DNA from: Sitta carolinensis | Lineage: Eukaryota > Chordata > Aves > Passeriformes > Sittidae | Reading direction: 5' to 3' | NCBI GenBank assembly: GCA_032173965.1 | Contig: JAVUNC010000019.1 | Span: 4,464,501 to 4,528,500, forward strand | DNA length: 64,000 nucleotides | Shown here: piece by piece, positions 1-12,199 of the stretch | Position numbering within the stretch: position 1 is the stretch's first letter | Layout of the letters: the number at the start of each line of letters is the position of its first letter | Notes under the pieces: generated by a model | What the model was told of the DNA's origin: nothing | Databases searched by the model: none | The model's input: the letters and a program-made list of their open reading frames with translations, nothing else | Program-made: the position numbers and the translations under genes

Positions 1-3000
1 CCCTTCTTTTTATCTGATTTTCGTTTATGCTAAGTTCAGTTGCTATCACTCCAGGCAAAGGGAGGCAAACTGGACATACAAATTATTCATTTTTGTTTTC
101 AGCTCCCTTTTGTTGCTAGAATGGCAGTCTGAGCACATGTGAAAATGAATCCCCAGATTATTTTTATTCATATCTTTAAACTGAGAGTATCAATGGAATC
201 AAGCAGTATTATTTGTGCACTGCAGATTGTTCCTGTCATTTCTCTTGCTCACAACAAAACGATTCTCAGCTGCTGATTGCCTTCCCTAGGTCACCTCCTC
301 CTGAACCTGCAGGCTGGGCTGGCAAAGCCTTTCTCTCACCCTTGTAATGGAAAGAACACGATCCTCTCAGAGTGAGAGCACTTTGGTGATGGCAGAGCAC
401 ATAGTTCCTTGCAGCTGAGGTGCCTCCTGTGGTACTTTTGCAGCAGATGGACTGCAAAGGCTTCCCAAATGAAATATTTACTTTGTATTAGGTTCTAGTG
501 TGCTGTACAGAGCTAAGGTCACCACCTAACAACCCGACGAGGAACTGAGCTGGAATTCAGGCTTAGGAAAAAATTGTCTTGTTCTGACTCAATCAAAAGA
601 TGTCCAGATGGGCAGCACTGCACAAACTTGGGTCACTCAAGTATTTCAATCCCTGTTTTACCTCTCCTTTTGCCCTAGACCCACAGCCCTGCAGCGCCAG
701 CAATTATGGTGCTGTATAGACTGCTCTGCATGATAATAATATGAAACAAAACCGGAGAAGTCTGGAGACCAGGAAAAAATATTATTAGCCAACATAATAT
801 ATTTTTTAATAAGCCAAACCAGAAAAAGTAGGAAAAATGGAAAAAATCCTGTTGCATCTTGGGGGATGGATGGGAAAAAATGCTTTGTGTTGCATTCCCA
901 ATTGGGGTTCTCCTGGACCTGTGCCTGTAGTGATATGCTGTCTATACCATGGACATTTGTAACATGCTTTGAGATCTCTCTGAGTGCAATCTTAGAGCCA
1001 AGTAACATGATTATTATTACAACCTTAGCTCCAGAGTGAAAACTGCAGACCACTTAATACTGTATTCCTCTCAATCCAAGGAGATAAGGAGCTAAGCATC
1101 GAGAAAGAGAACTTGCATTTGCAATAGGTGAAATAACTTTTTTTGGGACTCTTCTATGGAGGGAGTTAAGAGAGGGTTTGTGGCCATCCTGCAACATGGT
1201 GTCAATGCAATCAGTGCCGCTTATTATTGTCTGGGACAGCAGAGGTGGGCAAATTGCAGCTTGTTAGTCCCAAATACATTATGGCCCTCTAATGAACTCC
1301 ATTTTATAGCCAAACTCCTTTAAATTGTCTCTTCCCGTGATTAATTCACCTCTTTCTCCCCTTCGGCAGGCTGTTGTTGATAGGGAGTGTCCAGTGTTGA
1401 ATGAGTAAAAAGTACTAATGCATGTTCTTTCCAGGGAGAGATAACCCTTCTCTAAACATGATGAATGCATCTTTTACAGAGGAAGATACCCTGTGTGGCA
1501 AGGGCTTATGTGTAAGCACTGGAAAGCACGTCCTGCGGAGGGGTTGGTGCAGTTCTCTGGAGCTCTTGGCTATTTCCAGGGAATCTGGGGACTGCTATAG
1601 GAGCCAAACCAGCCTTGCCATAGAGGTCAGGCAGGCAGAAGGGGACAGTTCTGCTCACCCTAGCTGGGTTTGGATCTCCTCGTCACCAAGTTAGGGACAC
1701 CCCACAAGGGCTTTTCTGTCCAGGGACCTTTTTTGCCAGAGGAATTTAGGGCCAGAAAGTCATAACTGGGACCTGGTCATTCCTAGTTCCTCTGCTCTTG
1801 GGGGGTCCTGATGGGTTCCTGGTTTCTGCACTGAGTCCTGCAGGCTGGGCTCCCCATTTTTAATCAATCCCTGCTGAGGCAAACGTCCCCTTAGTGTTGG
1901 TATGAGCAGGGCTGGAGAAGGGACCAAGGAGGAGCAGAAGCATGACATGAGGGCTGCCTCCTCAGAAGAAGCCCTGCTCTGATTGCCCTCCTGTTTACCC
2001 AGATGCTTCCAGCTCAGGGTAGGAGTTAAGCAGACTCAGAGTGGGAAGGTGCCAGCACTTGGCATTCTGCAGCACAGAATTAAAAGGCCAAGAGGTGCAT
2101 AAATACAGCGAGCTGACTAAAACTATGCACATATATTACCTACATATATGAATGTCTTATATGCATACCCACAGGAACAAACAAATAATATCACAGCACT
2201 CACAATTATTCATAAGAGTATTTTTTTTCTAACTCATCTTTGGCAAGAGAAGACAGCAGTAATAGAAAGGGGGGGGGAACCCCTCCCCAAGCTGATTATC
2301 AAATAAAATACTGTTTAATTTTCTGTCTAATAAGTACAAGAAGTTCCATAACTCCCCTGATTAGGCATATTATCCTTCTTCAGAAAGTCAACTTGATTTA
2401 TGCAGAAAGTGATTTGGACATACTTTCTTCTGGCTATAGAGATTTCATAATTCCTGGTGTATGTCTGGAAAATCTCCTCTCATCCCAAGTCCAAACCAAA
2501 TTAATGTCTTCCAGAATGACCTGAGGAATTAATGAGGTTTTTGCTGTCAGTTCTGCCCATGCAGGGTCAAGTAAATCATTTGCTGGCCTTTACTCCAGTG
2601 TTTTTCACTGTCTTTCTGACTCCATGTACAATGATAACAAAGTTGCAGATGCCTTTGAAATACGGCATCACTGACACTCTCTGTCCATCTGTTGGGACAT
2701 TTTTTAGGCTCTGTTTCTCTGTCTGCTGTAAACTCTGCCTTTAATGGAGTCAGTAATTGCTGATAAATGGGGTATCAATGAAGTCAGTGTACTGTAGGTT
2801 TCCCCATTCTTTTCTGCTGATGTGTGCTATTTAAATCTCTCTGCCATTACTTACAGTTATTGTGTGTTCTTGTCTTTAATTCCAACCCCAGGATTCTTGG
2901 CACTAGGCACGATTTTTAATACAGAGGAAAACTAGGTACTACAGAGACCTGTTTGGCAGTAAACAAGTTATCCTCAATTCCCCACTCTGCTGTCCCCGAC

Positions 3001-4130
3001 TAAAGAAAATGTGAAACGCATTAAGAGTATGTACATTAAGTTCTGAGTAATTCACAGATTTTCTTTCTCTCATGTCATAAATATTTTAAACCAACCCAAT
3101 TTTGACATTGCAGCCAAGCAATAAAACCCATGATCCAGCCCCTCTCTCCATCTCCTTTGGTCACCATGTGATAGAATGTCTGAAGTAAAATGAGCCCACA
3201 CTTGATCATACATTTTATATTACCTTTCTTTATAATTTATCACGGCTTCTAAAGGTGTTAAAATATTACTTCAGATGAATACTGCTTGTGCCTATGACAC
3301 GGTATAATCCATAATCTTTTAGGCTTTCTGCCAACTATCTCTGCAGTTATACTTCATTTTCTTGCATGGAAAGCAAGAATAATCTGAGCACATCTGAGCA
3401 CAGAATAATGAGTCCAGTTGGAAAAATAACAATGACACTTGAAGTAGCATCTGCACCCAGCTGGCCCTTTCCAAATACCCAGGCAGACACAGTCCTCTCC
3501 AAGCCAAAAGCTAAAGAGGCAAAGAGCAGAAGAAAAAAAATGGCAAAATCAGGTCATTCCATTGTATGTGCCATGGTAGTGGCTGCAGTCTAGACTCGAA
3601 GGTCTAGGAGAAAGATGCAAATAAATTAATATTAAGTAATTATGGAACAGCTGCTACATAGGAGGACTGTTCCCAATGCCCTTCAGTCAGTGGGTAGTTG
3701 AAGCCCAGATACACAGGAAGCTGCTGGTAGTGGCTGCAGGGTTAGGAGTTGCTTTGCATCCTGGCTCAGCCATATATTCCTTTCTCTTCAAGGAGTTTTG
3801 GCTACACCTTGCAGACTTTTGGTTTGCTCTTTGAAGTCTCTTTCATAGTTCCCACAACACTCTGGGAATACTCAGACCAGCAATTCTTCTCTTTGAAGCT
3901 CATGGCACCTGACTTTGAAGGAAAAGTCCTCTGCAGCTGGCCCTTGGCACGGGAAGGATGACTGAGGCAGTGATCAGTCTGAAGTCTGTATTCCACTAAG
4001 CAAAAAGTTATGACCTAAAGCACAAAAAATACATATTTTGTTGAGTGGATCAGTGAAACAGCTTTGTGGCTTGGAGCTGGTTTGGCCTGTAGAAGAAAAG
4101 AGAGGCCAAGGCAAGCAGGGTTGCCAGGAT
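1..4130. other. Unique non-coding sequence, no gene recognised
   Basis: A+T-rich vertebrate DNA with short open frames on both strands, the largest being 131 codons at 658-1053 on the minus strand. None has a recognisable domain or flanking splice-site pattern. A G9 run lies near 2269-2277. Apart from the possible MIR remnant near 505-570, I see no repeat or RNA gene. Confidence 0.6.
505..570 (-). repeat. Possible MIR SINE remnant
   Basis: Read on the plus strand, the stretch has an AAGGTCAC block followed about 30 bases later by GAGCTGGAATTCAGGCTT. These resemble, in order, the reverse complement of the MIR segments GGTCACACAGC and GAGCTGGGATTCGAACCCAGGCTT. The intervening bases fit poorly and the match is short, so chance similarity remains possible. 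MIR is an ancient amniote tRNA-derived SINE, and avian copies are expected to be heavily decayed. Confidence 0.3.
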
Positions 4131-4133
4131 TTC

Positions 4134-4256
4134 TGTGTGACCAAGGAGGGCACAAACACATGGAATGTGCACACCTTGTTCCCCTCTCTATTGACACCTC
4201 TGGGATTATAGACTTGTGTGACCAGGGTGGACACACACCACGTGGAGAGTTCACAC
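4134..4256 (+). repeat. Diverged direct duplication, 81-bp period, two copies
   Basis: Two copies of a roughly 41-base unit start at 4134 and 4215, 81 bases apart. Both open with TGTGTGACCA and continue through a GG-rich then CACA-rich stretch to a TTCACAC or TGCACAC end. By eye about four fifths of positions agree, with a one-base indel. In one plus-strand frame both copies read Cys-Asp-Gln-Gly-Gly-His, but there is no other sign of coding. This is probably an old local duplication. Confidence 0.6.
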
Positions 4257-4460
4257 AGGAGGAGAATTAGATATTAACTGATTCTCCCACATAGCCCTGA
4301 GAACCTGCCAGCCATGGACTGGCAATGGACTTCACAGAGAAATAGTGTTTTCCTTGATTATTTTTGAATTTGCTGTCTGCAAACCTTTGGATTCTTGGAT
4401 TACAGAATAGAGTTTAGCTGCTAATCATATCCTTTCTACCAAGAGGCTGAATTTTAGTTG

Positions 4461-4481
4461 TTTTTTTTTTTTTTTTTTTTT
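4461..4481. repeat. Poly(T) run, 21 bases
   Basis: An uninterrupted run of T. On the minus strand it would be a poly(A) tail, but no AATAAA lies within 30 bases upstream in that orientation. It is best treated as a simple repeat. Similar runs of 14 to 18 bases occur at 7189-7204 (A), 13864-13881 (T), 15920-15934 (A), 32590-32603 (A), 34483-34498 (A), 43345-43360 (T), 44878-44894 (T), 60158-60173 (A) and 62415-62432 (T). Confidence 0.9.
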
Positions 4482-5420
4482 CACTTATTCATGATTATTT
4501 CTGTTACAGATTTTGAGTGTTTTTGTCTCTTTTCTCCTTACTTCAGGAGGCTGGAATAAACAAGAAAACTTTGGTGGCTATTCCTAACCTGTTAAAAAAT
4601 ATGTTTGTGCTCTTGCAGACTAAGTTCTCTTCAATTGCATCAATAGTTCCTAGGAAAAGGCCTTGCTTTGGCACACTTGGACTTTCTCCAAATGCCTGAT
4701 TTAAAGATACTTATTTGGGATTATTAATGTTTCATAAAATGCTTCAAAGTCTTCTTGTGAAAGAAGGATTATTTCAACAAATATGAACAGCAATGTAAGC
4801 TTTGTTTATCTGTAATATTAAGATTTTAAACAGGTTATATCTTGGTTATCTAATTTAAATTCCTGTCAAACAAAGTTTTAATTTAAGAAACCCTGCATAA
4901 AAATGTGTGTACCACTAGATTTACCTAAAACCAACCTTTTAAAACATGTTGCCTTGATTCAGAAGCCTCATGTCGTGGGAGAATCTGCACACATCTTGGG
5001 ATGCTGCTGAAAGCAATCCCTGTTACACCCAGTATGCCTAAATGCTGCTGGCTTCATCTTGTAGCCACCTGACCTTGCTATATTCCTGTCTGACAGGGAA
5101 AACCTGCCTCCTTGTGTAGATGGCTGAGGGGCAGTCAAGTCAACTCTCAGTGTTCTCTTGGGGAACCCCAGCAGATGTAACCTCTTAAGTCTCTTCCTGT
5201 CAGGCTCAGACAGCAAACCCATGAAAGAAATTCTCCCTCTTTGCTCAGGGGGAAGCCTGACCTGCCTTACGCTCTCCTTATTTTGCTGAAAACTTCCTTC
5301 CTGGTCCTTTTCCCTGAAAGAAAGCAGCTTCTGGATTTTCATTCTACTGGGACAGATATGGTGTGATGACTCTCATTTCCTCTCTTCCCTTTTCAGTTTC
5401 TTCCCCATACCTTCTTTGCT

Positions 5421-5635
5421 CTTTTCTTTTTCTTTCTTTTCTTTTCTTTTCTTTTCTTTTCTTTTCTTTTCTTTTCTTTTCTTTTCTTTTCTTTTCTTTT
5501 CTTTTCTTTTCTTTTCTTTTCTTTTCTTTTCTTTTCTTTTCTTTTCTTTTCTTTTCTTTTCTTTTCTTTTCTTTTCTTTTTTATAATTTTTTTCTTTTCT
5601 TTTTTTTTTTTTTTTCTTTTCTTTTCTTTTCTTTT
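5421..5635. repeat. (TTTTC)n pentanucleotide microsatellite (AAAAG on minus strand)
   Basis: From about 5437 to 5581 the array is an essentially perfect TTTTC repeat of roughly 29 units. It then breaks at an ATAATTTTTTTC interruption and a T17 run, and resumes for about four more units before TTTTTGC. The whole tract is pyrimidine on the plus strand and purine on the minus strand. The 144-codon plus-strand frame across it (Phe/Ser-rich) and the 84-codon minus-strand frame (Lys/Glu/Arg-rich) are products of the repeat, not genes. An array of this length and purity is likely to vary between individuals and to be prone to assembly collapse. Confidence 0.95.
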
Positions 5636-5797
5636 TGCTATGTTCAATTCAATGCAAACAAAAAATCACCTTCTGCCTCTTGGGATGATGTTACAAAATT
5701 TTCAGGAATATTACAGCATGTTATAAATTTTGTATTATTAAAAATTATTTGTTGTTTGTGCAACACAACAAATACACACTCTCAGTTCTATTTTTAG

Positions 5798-8700
5798 CTC
5801 TTGTCCAAATATTTCCAGCCATTCTTCTTCCTCTCATTCAGCCCATAGCTTGCAAGATCACTCAAGTTCTAGTTACCCCCATCCTAGCATGACCAGGGAA
5901 GAGGTTGTGTTACAAATTCAGTCACCTCTCATTTCTGCCAGGTATGTCCAGGAAGTTTGGGGTATCTTTGTCCCCACCCCAGTCAGCCAGCACTACCTGG
6001 CTTATCCTGGCCAATGCTGGGTTGCAATGACAAGTGCAAGTAGGATTCTGATGGAGCCATTCAGTATTGGGTTGAGATTGCATAGGTTTCCTCTTTCTTT
6101 TTTTTTTTCATGAGCATATTCTTAAAGCCCTCTTCAGACCAGGCCCTTTGTTGTCCTTGTGCAATTCTACTTTCTTGGTTTATCATGATTAATTCTTTTG
6201 GTCTTTCTAAAGAAATGATTCATGAGCAAGAGTCACAACTTCCTTCTCATATTTGGAAGAGTTAATTTTGAAAACCACATCTCCAGGCCTCTGTTCAGGG
6301 CTTAATTATTTCTTTTTCTTCTGAATTTCACTCTTTATTCTTCTTTATTATAAGGCAGTGACATTACTCTTAGGAGAATGAAACTTCAGCACTTTCCTGT
6401 GTTGAATCACTGTTTAAATTAAGGTATCTTAATTGGGTTGTTTGCTGCTGTGAAAAAGGAGAAAGAGGCTTAGCCTTAATTAATGCTGTTTACTCTCTTC
6501 TAGAGCATCTCTGCTGCAGTGCTTAAATATAGTCAGTAGATAGGTCAGAGTTTTCCAAATGCTTTGGACAAAGCGAGCACTGAAGTCCTGGGCATTTCTT
6601 ATGAACAGCCACACATCTGAACCCTGAGCTGTTCATCTGCAGAATGTAGAATTTTACAATTGCTTGTGTGGACATGGTCTGTCTGGGGCTCAGTTCCCGT
6701 TATCTCTTCCACATCAGGGTATGTTTCCCAGCTTTGGAACCATGAACCAGGTGATTCTTGAGGGCATCATACCAGGGACATCGATAACTTGAGGAGGCTC
6801 AAAATGTACAGAAATGGCTGTGGCTTGTGGTCCTCTTTAAGTTTCATCCTTCATTCTCCTTTATTTTCCTTCTTCATTTAAAATGAGTTGTCTAAAACCT
6901 AAATTCAGGGAAAACATACTCCTTGGCCTTCACTTGCCCCTCTATGAAGTATGTTAGCAGAAACATCTTAAACCTATAGATTAAACAACTGTTGTTCATC
7001 CCATTCGTTCATGTTAACCTCCACAGTTAGTTTGTCAAGCTCAGTTGTGACAGTTTTATATTGGTTTCATATTTATAGTTCTTTTAATCTTTCTATTAAA
7101 GTTGCTCAAAAAACCCTGTTATGGTAAATTTTGGAAAAATAAGTTACTTTTTCTAAGTATGTTTGACAAAAGACTTCAGTTTTTCATTAAAAAAAAAAAA
7201 AAAAGAAACCAAAAGCTTTAAAAATACAATTAAAGATTTTGTGAAAATATTTAGATTTCCATTTAAATGTTTGTGGGATTATTGAAAATCAAACTATTTT
7301 ACAGGGAGAAAAAAAATATTTCCAGTTTTTGTCCAGAAAATTTTAACCCTAAGGAAAATTTCCATACAAATGTTTGCATTGGTCTAAAAGCAGATTTTTT
7401 GCCCCTCTTCTCCAGAAATATTTCAAAAGAAAATATTTCTATATGCTTCTTGACTTCCCTCTCACACCTGTGTAAACCAAATTCTATTCCATTGAAGTGA
7501 ATGAAGTTATGCTGTTTGAAGAAAAAAAGTTTCAGCTTGTTGCATTTGAATAGATTGCTTTGTCTTTTAATAAGCTTGGTTTGTCCTAAACAGGACACCC
7601 TAAATCCAGAAATTCAAACACCAGAAATTCCATAGTCAGCCCTTCATCCCTGCAAAGAAATGTTTCTCTAGATTTGACTCCATAATATTTCGTTATTTAA
7701 GAGTAAAACAACTGAGACATGGAAACAGGACTGGCTGTGGAGGATCGTGAGCCATAAACCACTGGCTTCTCCTGAGATGTGCTCAGTTCTGAAGCTCTTG
7801 GACACAACAACGTGGGAAATCTCCATTGCTGCAGTTGGTGTTGAGTAGAGATGCAGAGAACTTCAGTCCTCTCATCCTGCTCCTCTTGGAGTCCTGCCCT
7901 CACCTCCCGACAAATATCCAGGCCTGAATCTCCTGTAATAGAGAAATGAAAAGGATGGATGTCACAACCAACACTGGGAATTTGGGAATTTGTTTTTGGT
8001 AGGTAACCATGAGAAAAGATTTCATAGGAATGGAGCTAAAAATGTCCTGATCTATGATAAGAAATATTAAAGAATAAAAAAGCAATAGGATAATTACCTG
8101 GTCTTACCTGGCAATGTCCAACATGTGGCATAAAACATATGAAATGCTACTTTTCTTTTCTACAAAAGTAGAAAACTTAATTAACCTTGTGTTCCTAGGA
8201 AGGGAAAAGTATACAGATATTCTGCTTCCAACTGATGCTTTTCATTTTGCCTTGGGAAGAAAGGCCTGGGAAAGTCATCAGAGCTTCCAAAATATCTACC
8301 TAACCATTTTGGATACGGACATTTCTGGAAGAGCTGCCATGATTTTTGGTGGCAAAAATACCTGTCCACAGTGTTGTAAGTGCAAGATCTGGAAGAAGGA
8401 CAGTGGTTAGTGGGGAAGCTGCCTTTTAAGTTTGGGGTCTGAAGACTTGAAAATTGAGATTTATCCAAATTACACCCCTGAAGAGAAGTTTAACGCCCAC
8501 TGGTCTTCACTGCAGCCATAAAACTACAGAGAAATCTCTTTGCCGCAGTCCTGTCTGCAATGCAGTTTGTCCTGATTTTTCCAGGAGTCCCGCCACTACT
8601 ATTACTGAGCAGCTGAGATGACAGACAAGACGTCCATCTTCAGAACCTCTTTCAGAGAGCTCCTTCAGCTAAGTGCCCTGTGGGTTTTCCCTCCTATTAA

Positions 8701-11700
8701 GTGTCTCCTTTTCCCCCTCGCTTCCCCCTTTTTATTTTTCTTTTTTTTTCGTTTCACGAGAATTAAACGATGAAGGAAAATTAATTTTCATTGCAAAGCG
8801 GTGAACTGTGAAAGAGACTCTTAGTTGTGGTCTGGAATGCAGACAGTGCTGGCTACCTTCTCAGACCATGGCTAATCACACCACTGACAGACTGGAGCTC
8901 ACCGGCTGAGCCGCATGTCCACCGGGCTGCTGAGCTCCTGGCAGTGTTGCATAAGGGATGATTGCTGACAGTGGGTCAGGGAAAACTCTTCTGGAGATCT
9001 TTCATCCTGCTAGTCACTCTCGTGGGGTTATTCTGCCATCTTCAAAATGGTTTGTTTACTGCTTTCTGATGAATGTGTAGGTGTTACCCTTTGGTTTGCT
9101 TTTGAAGGATAGCCTCTGGTATTTCCACAATAACAGACTGTGGAATGTTATCCATACTAACCTTGGAAGCAGTGGGAAAAGTACGTGCCTGTGTCGCCCA
9201 TGCCCCTGTGTGTTCCTGGTGGTTACAGCTGAGAGCTGTAAAGACAATTGTCCTTGGAACATGTCCTTGGAGCAATTCTTCAAAACACTCTGGTCTCAGC
9301 ACACTTCTAACATTTTCCTTCTTTTTGACAGCTTCCTGAAAGCACCCAGATGGGGGCTGCTCAGCCTGTTGCCAAGTTCTCATTGTTCTTCTGGCAAATG
9401 CCCATGCTTGCATGTGGGCAAGGTACTCGTGTGTGAATGCAAATGCTGGGATTGACAATGGAAATGCCCTCCCTCATCTATCCTGTTTTACTCCCTTTTC
9501 CACAGATTTGGAACAGTCTGACCAGAAGAGGTGACCAGTCTTGTATGCAAAATAACGAGTGATTGATCAAAACAAAAACTGTGTGAAAAAATAAAAAGCA
9601 CTAGAAAGCTGAGCTTTGAGAACAAGAAATATTCTGTAAATAATTACAAAGAGTGGAAAACTCAACTCTGAAACAAACTGAACTCAAACTCTTTGGCTAG
9701 ATAATCTTTGAGTCTGAAGAATTGCATTTGTCTTCATTAAGTCAGCTGCTTGTTCTACTCCAGGTGTGTTGGCATTTTTTATTTAAAGTGGATAGGAAAC
9801 TGATATGGAGAACCCAAGAAACAATATCAACAGTAACACAAAGCAATTAAACTAGCCATCAATATAATCTAATCATACTAAAATTTACCAAGTACTCCCC
9901 CAGTGAGACCTCTCTGTGTGTCTGCATTGTATCCAGCACATTTTACAGTCAGGGCTGGAAAGGCAGGTAACCAACATCTGCCCCTTGTGCATAGGCCATA
10001 CAGCCTCTTCCTCCCAGAAAGCTGCATTTGGGATAGCCTATCGTACAAGTACTGGTTCCAGGGGCAGCCTGTTAACCTGAGTCCTTACCAAATCAGACAC
10101 TGACTACCTCCAGAGACATGGACAGTGAAGACTGTCACCATCCTGCTTTCCCTGTAAATCACAGTGACTCTTTACATTCCTTTAGGAAAGACCTGATAGA
10201 TTGAAGAAACCCCTTTACACTGACTCTGGATCACCCCAATACCTGTTCTGGAAATACACACCTCCTGTGACCAAAGCCTCCTCTCCTCTGTGGGAGTGTT
10301 TGCCTCACTACCAGATGAACTCGGGAGGCTGTGGCATTATTTATTCTTCCACCCCTTGTGATTTCTCCCTGAGAAAGCAAAATGAATCATGCCAGGTTTG
10401 AGATTCCCCAGAGAAATGGCTGTGTTTGGTACACATGACTTTAAACTCGTCCCTTCCACCCTTTGGTGATTAATGGCCTGTGATCCTCTGTGATTCATGG
10501 CATTCAGAAGACATTATTTCCTGGGATGTAAGAGTTGGACAGCATGTTTTCCTCATCAGTTACTGACTGGGACTGTGAGTGCCTCATCCACCTTATCTGG
10601 GATGTTGGCTGTCAAAGAGGGAAATGGGAGATGGGGGAGAGGATCAAGGAGAAAGCCTGCTCCATCACTGACTTGCTCCTCACTCAGGCCAGACACTTGG
10701 AGCTTCTCTCAGCCTCTCTAAGTCAAGTTTTCCCTCTTCCTGGTCTAGCCTGAGCCTTTCCTTGTCCTCAGACTCCCTGAGACCCTTGAGGGAATGGTGT
10801 GGAAAATGAAAACCTTTCAGTGACAGTTTTTAACTTGACATTGATCCTACACACACCTGTCCACAGAGCTAGCTGTGCCAGATAGCTCCAACAGCGGGGT
10901 TCACACCTTGCCATGCAGAGCACATTTAGGTTGAATTACTACACTTAAACAAATTTTCATTTCCATGCACTTGATACACACTTTTTTCCCTCCTTTCCTC
11001 TCTCCCCATTGGCAACTTAAGGAGCCATTTTTCTTCCTGACGCCACCTTGGCACTCTCTCTACCAGCATGTGAAAACAGCTGAAGTTGTACATATGGAGA
11101 CCTCATCCTCAGTTGCCTAATGGATTCAGAAGACATCCTGAATATTCATCATTTCTCTTTTTATGAGCACCTTGGCAATTGCCTCCGAAGTTAAAGACTG
11201 TTGTAAATTAAGGAATGGCACTTGTTGAATACCAATTTATCCGTATTTCAAGACTTCCCTCACCCCCACCTCCCCTCCACACAATATTGAAGTTCCTGTA
11301 GTCTTTGTGAATACAGGGCATTGTTTCTGTGCTGCTGAGGCAGAATTGTTTGTGCATCCCTGAAGACTGTGAAATGTCTGCGCTGGGGCTGCTCATTTAA
11401 ACTCTGTGCACTTACTGTACCCTCTCCGGAACTCCCTTCCTGGAGAAGCCAGCAATGACCTTCTCAGAAGTAATGTTAAACACATGCTGAGGAAGCTTGG
11501 CTCCTAGACAGGCCCTTTTAATTATTAGCTGTAAATTAGCAAATAATTTTTTTCAGTTTCATATCACTGTCTGCTTTGCTGTGTGTGGGATCCTCCAGGT
11601 CCCTATGTGTTGCCTGAAATATATACGGGCAGACTTATCTTGCAATGCCAATATTTGGTGCTTTTTAATTGTGTGTGATTTTTCCACACACAAACTTCAC

Positions 11701-12085
11701 CCCTTCATAGTAATGACAGTGCAGAAATTAAAGGAGAGTGTCAAATATGGTTGATATTTACTGAGTATTTTTTGAACTTGTGTCAAGTTCATGGGGAAAA
11801 CACCTGCAGAGAACACCCTGCTCATTGGAGAGCAGAAGGAGAGAAGGAGTAGCTTTGTCCAAGGCTTACATATGGGACATAAAAATGTAGAGGGTTCTGT
11901 CCTGCAAGATGCTGAGCACTCTCTCCCTGGCCTTCCCAAATTAAGTGTCTTCAGGGAAATTAAGTGGGACACACTTACCTGAAGTGATGCAGGAATCCTG
12001 TAGGTCAAGTCTGGATTTCATAGATCTCATGGTAGTCTTGTCTCCATCTTGTATGTGGTTATCAATGGATAACAATGGATAGGGC
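5798..12085. other. Unique non-coding sequence with an A+T-rich tract
   Basis: No gene recognised. The part from about 7080 to 7460 is rich in short self-complementary words (AAATATTT, GAAAATTTTC, GGAAATTTCC types) around an A16 run at 7189-7204. That texture is typical of old low-complexity repeats in reptile and bird DNA. Open frames such as 9081-9455 (+) and 9084-9458 (-), both 124 codons, overlap each other on opposite strands and show no domain. I see nothing else. Confidence 0.55.
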
Positions 12086-12191
12086 CCTGAGCAGCCTGGG
12101 CTAGGGGAAGGTGTCCCTGCCCAGGGTTGGGAGTTTGGACATAGATGATCTTTAAAGTCCCTTCCAACACCAACCATTCTATGATCCTATT
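12086..12191 (+). mobile_element. CR1 LINE, 5'-truncated 3' end
   Basis: The stretch matches the characteristic end of avian CR1 in order. An AGCAGCCTGGGCTAG segment comes first, then GGTGTCCCTGCCCA, then GATGATCTTTAAAGTCCCTT and CCAAC. It finishes with ACCATTCTATGATCCTAT, the short-tandem terminus that CR1 uses in place of a poly(A) tail. Only about 105 bases of 3' untranslated region remain, so nothing of the reverse transcriptase is present. Severe 5' truncation is normal for CR1 copies in birds, and this one is a fossil. Confidence 0.92.
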
Positions 12192-12199
12192 ATATATTT

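Noticed and set aside
5363..5797. 144-codon plus-strand and 84-codon minus-strand open frames
   Set aside because: Both are translations of the (TTTTC)n microsatellite: Phe/Ser repeats one way and Lys/Glu/Arg repeats the other. There is no coding content outside the repeat.
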